A stretch of DNA of 64,000 bases from positions 186,001-250,000 of the forward strand of contig NZ_MLQR01000031.1 of assembly GCF_001866005.1 (NCBI RefSeq), in the 5' to 3' direction. A program made the position numbers and the translations under genes. Shown piece by piece: positions 60,564-64,000 of this stretch; the first letter of the stretch is position 1, and each line of letters starts with the position of its first letter. This DNA is from Anaerobacillus alkalilacustris (lineage in GTDB: Bacteria; Bacillota; Bacilli; Bacillales; Anaerobacillaceae). Below the pieces are notes generated by a model. It did no database searches. It was given only the letters and a program-made list of their open reading frames with translations, and had not been told where the DNA came from.

Positions 60564-63119
60564 TTAAACTTTTTCTATCTTAATTCTTGATTGGCCACCA
60601 TGCCTTGCACCACTTCCGCTTAGTGCTTCATGAACAGGTGCTAAAATTGTGTTATTGTTTCCTCCACGAGCAATTTGCTTTTTACGATCTAGAGATGCGA
60701 TATGACCGTAAGCCCAGTGGCCTTGACCGTAACACTTCGTTACAACACCTGGACGAGTACCTTCCCATAGCTTTGCTTTAACAGTGATTGAGCCTGTTGC
60801 TGAAGTAATCTTAATCATGTCACCATTTTCAATCCCAAGCTTTTTCGCATCAATTGGATTAATTTTCGCTACATCGTCCCATGCTTCATCACCTGGATCA
60901 GCATCTTTAAATTCTTGATACCATGAGGTATTAGCTGAACGAGCTTCACGATTTAATTTTGAACGGTGATCAGAGAAAATAAGTGGATATTCATTTTCAT
61001 CCCCAACACGGTAGGCTGGTTCGTAGTGAGGAACAAACGCTAACTCTCCCCGTGCGGTATAATTTGTTGCTTCCATCACTTTATCTACATTTACATTATG
61101 TCTTTCTGCATGGGCTTCTAAGGCTTTCTTTAATGTCTCACTATAGAATTCAAACTGTCCTGTTTCAGTTCCCCAGTTACCGTTCCATTTTTGACGGAAA
61201 CGATAAGGAATTGAGTTCCACGTTCCAATCTTTTTATACTCTTCCCAGCCGTTAATGACATCACCTTGTTTTTCAATTGTTGGATCCCATAATGGTTGAG
61301 TATATATTTTTGTTGCAATTTCATTAAATTCTTTTCCATTTGTAGGTTTTTTACCCGTTTCTGGATCCACAAACTCGTTGCGGAAATAATCAATAAGGTT
61401 AGAGAAGCCTTTTCTTTCTAATGCTTCACCTAGCATCCACGGAACCTCTGTTTCATCAATTCTTACGTCAAAAGGTGACTCGATAATTTCATTTTGAATA
61501 TGACAATGTCTGTATAAATTACCATTACTTCCACGAACAGCACTCAAACGCTCAAACATGTGGTGTGGTACAGGCAAGACAATATCGGCAAAGTGTGTTT
61601 GCTCTGCTGGGTTTAATGTCATGTGTACCATAAATGGTAATTTGGCCAATGCCTCATCCCAACGATCTGTTCCCTGATTACTATAGTTGAAATTCGTCCA
61701 GTAGCTCATCACTACTTCCAAACTATATGGATCTTCGTTTAATATTGAGTCTGCTATTGTATTTGTTGGCTTGATCCCACCAGAATTACCTGCATTCATC
61801 GCTGGCATTTCTAATTTTCTTCCGCCAAAATCAGCACGTGGCATGCTATTACCATTCGCAGCAATAGAATCTATATATTTCTCAAAGTCTGGGAAACTAT
61901 TTACTGGACAGCTTTCGCCACCACAAATTACTCCTCCAACATTATCAGCTGATCCTACTAATCCATTTAAAGCTGCCATTGCTTGTGCCGTATATCCACC
62001 ACGAACGACCATATTCGAGCCGGGTGACATGAAAGAAATTGCTCTCGGTGCGGCACGACCGAAGTCTCTTGCCACTCGATATATTTGTTCTGCTGGAATT
62101 CCACTGCGCTCAGCAGCCCATTCTGGAGTTGCATCTTTAAGAGCGATGTTCCACCATTTGACTAATCCGTATGTTTGGATTTCTTCAAAATCTTCTTCAT
62201 TAACAGTTCGACCCGCTACGAAACGATTTACACCATCTTTAAAATCTCCTACAAATGGCTTATACCAAAGTTCTTCCGTTAATAATACGTGTGCAATCGC
62301 AATCGCTAACGCTCCGTCTTCACCTGGGATAACCGGTAACCACTCATCTGCTTTGGCTGCAGTAGTTGATAACCTTGGATCAACTACTGCTATTTTCGCT
62401 TGATCTTTTAATTTACCAAATAAGCTTGCAGTATGAGGTACTTGACGGTTTGAGGCAATTGGGTCAGCTCCCCACATTAACTCGTAAAAAGCATTTTCAT
62501 GGTCATAATCGGCATATCCCCAATACGCTTCTGTATAGTAACGGCCATGTTTTTCTGTTTCCGCACAGATCGATGAGTGAGAAACATTATTTGGTGTACC
62601 AATAATCTTTGGCATATTCCCGTAAAGAATACCGTTAAGTGCGGTATAACGTCCGCGCCATACTGAAAACTTATGCGTTTCATTTCTTTTACGAAGATCC
62701 ATGATTTTATCTGCGATTATATCCATTGCTTCTTCCCAAGAGATTGGTATGAAACCAGGATCTTCATCTCTACCTTTTTTTGGATTCGTTCTCTTCATCG
62801 GTTGTTTTACACGATCTGGATCATACACTTGTTGAAGAGCAAGGTGTGAACGAACACAGGAATGTCCATGATTTGCTTTTGCATTTGGGTTTCCTCTTAC
62901 TTTAGTGGCCCTTCCATTGATACGATACACTTGAACCGCACACCAAGCTGTACAGCCTTGACAAGTACTTGCAATCCATTCACCTTGTGGTTCGTTTTTA
63001 GCTGCAGCTTCAGTATTTTTCGTAAATGCATTCAACATAGGCTTTGTTTGACTTGCCCCTGCTACAAAAAGACCACTTACAGCTGATAATTTAATAAAAT
63101 TTCTTCTATTAACTTTCAC
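60564..63119 (-). CDS. arrA: Respiratory arsenate reductase-type molybdoenzyme catalytic subunit (ArrA-like)
   Basis: 851 residues, DMSO-reductase family. Tat signal RRNFIKLSAVSGLFVAGA. Cluster Cys53, Cys56, Cys60 and Cys88 give C-x2-C-x3-C-x27-C, the ArrA spacing. The Mo ligand is Cys185 in NVSHSSICAETEK. From memory of the Shewanella ArrA structure, substrate-site Arg165, His189, Lys198 and Tyr210 lie at -28, -4, +5 and +17 from the Mo Cys; here Arg157, His181, Lys190 and Tyr202 occupy exactly these places. PMKRTNPKKGR is also ArrA-like. GTG 63119 follows GGAGGTGG; the ATG at 63134 lies within that site. It would reduce arsenate outside the membrane; selenate or antimonate reductases of the same clade are alternatives. 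Confidence 0.85.
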   Translation of the reverse strand: MKVNRRNFIKLSAVSGLFVAGASQTKPMLNAFTKNTEAAAKNEPQGEWIASTCQGCTAWCAVQVYRINGRATKVRGNPNAKANHGHSCVRSHLALQQVYDPDRVKQPMKRTNPKKGRDEDPGFIPISWEEAMDIIADKIMDLRKRNETHKFSVWRGRYTALNGILYGNMPKIIGTPNNVSHSSICAETEKHGRYYTEAYWGYADYDHENAFYELMWGADPIASNRQVPHTASLFGKLKDQAKIAVVDPRLSTTAAKADEWLPVIPGEDGALAIAIAHVLLTEELWYKPFVGDFKDGVNRFVAGRTVNEEDFEEIQTYGLVKWWNIALKDATPEWAAERSGIPAEQIYRVARDFGRAAPRAISFMSPGSNMVVRGGYTAQAMAALNGLVGSADNVGGVICGGESCPVNSFPDFEKYIDSIAANGNSMPRADFGGRKLEMPAMNAGNSGGIKPTNTIADSILNEDPYSLEVVMSYWTNFNYSNQGTDRWDEALAKLPFMVHMTLNPAEQTHFADIVLPVPHHMFERLSAVRGSNGNLYRHCHIQNEIIESPFDVRIDETEVPWMLGEALERKGFSNLIDYFRNEFVDPETGKKPTNGKEFNEIATKIYTQPLWDPTIEKQGDVINGWEEYKKIGTWNSIPYRFRQKWNGNWGTETGQFEFYSETLKKALEAHAERHNVNVDKVMEATNYTARGELAFVPHYEPAYRVGDENEYPLIFSDHRSKLNREARSANTSWYQEFKDADPGDEAWDDVAKINPIDAKKLGIENGDMIKITSATGSITVKAKLWEGTRPGVVTKCYGQGHWAYGHIASLDRKKQIARGGNNNTILAPVHEALSGSGARHGGQSRIKIEKV

Positions 63120-63277
63120 AAATACCACCTCCATTAATTCATAAAGAAGTCTTTAACTTCATAGCTTATGCTTTATTTAGATCTATTTTTATAAGTGACT
63201 TTCTCAACAATAAATCTCTAGTAAAGTTAGCTGTAAACTCTTTAATAAATCTAATCATTTATTAATTTTTTATATAA

Positions 63278-63316
63278 TCAGAATTTATAAATTTCTAACT
63301 TGGAAACTGTCTAGCT
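63278..63316 (-). repeat. Repeat family A, tail fragment (inverted)
   Basis: AATCAGAATTTATAAATTTC then TAACTTGGAAACTGTCTAGC: the last ~40 bases of family A in reverse orientation, lying in the gap between tatA and arrA. Confidence 0.7.
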
Positions 63317-63348
63317 TATCGTAGTTTCATACCAAAGTAGTTTTTTCT

Positions 63349-63519
63349 CTACTTCTTTTCCTCGACATCATCAGCAGTTAACTCTCTTGTAGATTTCTTA
63401 AATTCTTTTAACGTATCACCTACTGCCCTACCCATTTCTGGGAGTTTTTTCGGACCGAAAATGATTAGTGCAATTACTAAGACCAATATCAACCCTGGAA
63501 TTCCGATGTTGGTTAAAAT
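63349..63519 (-). CDS. tatA: TatA-family twin-arginine translocase subunit, ATT start
   Basis: 56 residues, short even for TatA. The reading is [20 protein letters not shown] for the membrane helix, [20 protein letters not shown] for the hinge and amphipathic helix, then [14 protein letters not shown]. The only start consistent with AGGAGG (eight bases upstream) and with the other tatA is an ATT at 63519; there is no ATG, GTG or TTG between the upstream stop and the membrane helix. A change from ATG to ATT would explain it. It precedes arrA by ~230 bp in the same direction and likely serves its export. Confidence 0.82.
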   Translation of the reverse strand: MLTNIGIPGLILVLVIALIIFGPKKLPEMGRAVGDTLKEFKKSTRELTADDVEEKK

Positions 63520-63759
63520 GTGAAACGCCTCCTCAATATTAATTATTTACCTTCTTTTTCCTCTCCTCGGGACTAACATGCAATATTACGCAATCACCTG
63601 TGAAACATTGCACAAACAAACTCATACTTTATATACTTGGAAAAGGTTAGGTTGGTCGTGCTCACCTTTCTGATAATCTCATTTTGCATGATCTAGAACC
63701 TTTTTCTCTATCAGAAAAACGGATACCGCTTGTAGGGAAAAAACGTAATTGTGACTAAA
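63520..63759. other. Intergenic region upstream of tatA
   Basis: 240 bp. No ORF, repeat or convincing promoter motif seen; the tatA promoter must lie here. Confidence 0.4.
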
Positions 63760-63826
63760 AAAATCCCTACACTCGTAAATGTTGTTAATACAACATTTGA
63801 TGTGTAAGGATTTCTTTGTTTCCCAT
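63760..63826 (-). terminator. Terminator of the glycerophosphodiesterase gene
   Basis: Long stem AAATCCTTACACATCAAATG...CATTTACGAGTGTAGGGATT with TTTTTTT on the reverse strand, with two short mismatches. Confidence 0.85.
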
Positions 63827-63886
63827 TGATATTGAGCAAAAGTCACAAACATTTCATATTTTCAGCTAGATATATACCCTTTCTTT

Positions 63887-64000
63887 TCATAATGCTCTCT
63901 CGGGAAAATTTGTACAAACCTCTATTTTTCCTGACAGCCGTTTAACATATTCGATTTCTTGAGCTGAATTTGGCGTCCAAGCAACGATCTTCCTTCCTTT
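63887..64000 (-). CDS. Glycerophosphodiester phosphodiesterase (C-terminal fragment)
   Basis: The last 37 codons of a reverse-strand gene entering from the right edge. The peptide KIVAWTPNSAQEIEYVKRLS and VCTNFPERAL matches the C-terminal barrel strand and (T/N)N-(F/Y)-P-(D/E)-R ending of GDPD/GlpQ enzymes, which hydrolyse glycerophosphodiesters to glycerol 3-phosphate. Ends in TGA at 63887, followed by a strong terminator. Confidence 0.8.
   Translation of the reverse strand, partial: KGRKIVAWTPNSAQEIEYVKRLSGKIEVCTNFPERAL

Noticed and set aside
1-64000. CRISPR array among the many repeats
   Set aside because: The repeats are dispersed, 50-290 bp long and not separated by regular unique spacers; no cas genes.

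Overview
The window looks like the chromosome of a low-GC, endospore-forming, facultatively or strictly anaerobic bacillus. Sporulation markers include an sda checkpoint gene, alpha/beta-type and gamma-like spore proteins, two YjcZ-type tiny membrane proteins and two KinB-like kinases. Many genes are closest in sequence character to Bacillus subtilis families (yeeI, yoxD, yvdD, yitT, cysHP-sat-cysC, ytrAB). A respiratory arsenate reductase-type operon and an anaerobic ribonucleotide reductase point to an Anaerobacillus-like arsenate or selenate respirer; that genus assignment is inference. No rRNA, tRNA, CRISPR array, prophage or intact insertion sequence was recognised.

Layout. 0-6 kb: a cut tatA, then moeA-PBP, moeA and mobA (molybdenum cofactor), then decayed coding remnants including the N-terminal part of a formate dehydrogenase-like molybdoenzyme; the block is flanked by inverted copies of a ~285-bp repeat. 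6-22 kb: polysaccharide deacetylase, thiolase, a PLP enzyme for D-amino acids, hemolysin III-type protein, two tandem KinB-like kinases, yeeI, cheW, a YitT protein, a short tyrosine recombinase, and a tightly overlapping DUF1538-DUF1538-tandem PII operon. 22-30 kb: TraB-type protein, then a magnesium locus (mgtE, mgtC, mgtE) with two separate M-box riboswitches. 28-36 kb: small spore proteins, sda, aldo/keto reductase, NlpC/P60, LOG protein and DMT exporter among many repeats. 36-40 kb: a ytrA-ytrB-permease operon with a promoter, an inverted-repeat operator and a long leader. 42-45 kb: nrdDG behind tandem NrdR boxes, a cobalamin riboswitch and an intrinsic terminator. 46-48 kb: M50 protease and small spore-type proteins. 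48-53 kb: cysH-sat-cysP-cysC sulfate assimilation with a leader terminator. 53-63.5 kb: the arsenate-type respiratory operon (catalytic subunit, FeS subunit, TorD-type chaperone, a four-cluster FeS protein, NrfD anchor), an ArrX/AioX-like sensor lipoprotein with its own kinase and regulator, and an upstream tatA. The window ends inside a glycerophosphodiester phosphodiesterase gene.

How it works together. Mo-cofactor enzymes and TatA would mature and export the Tat-dependent molybdoenzyme; quinol electrons would pass NrfD -> FeS subunit -> Mo site. The lipoprotein-kinase-regulator trio probably senses the oxyanion and switches the operon on. Under anoxia deoxynucleotides come from NrdDG, whose B12 riboswitch implies that a B12-dependent alternative reductase exists elsewhere in the genome.

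Intergenic space is unusually rich in short repeats: at least five families (called A to E here), several with hairpin structure and one with compensatory changes between copies. Start codons are often TTG or GTG, and one tatA appears to start with ATT.
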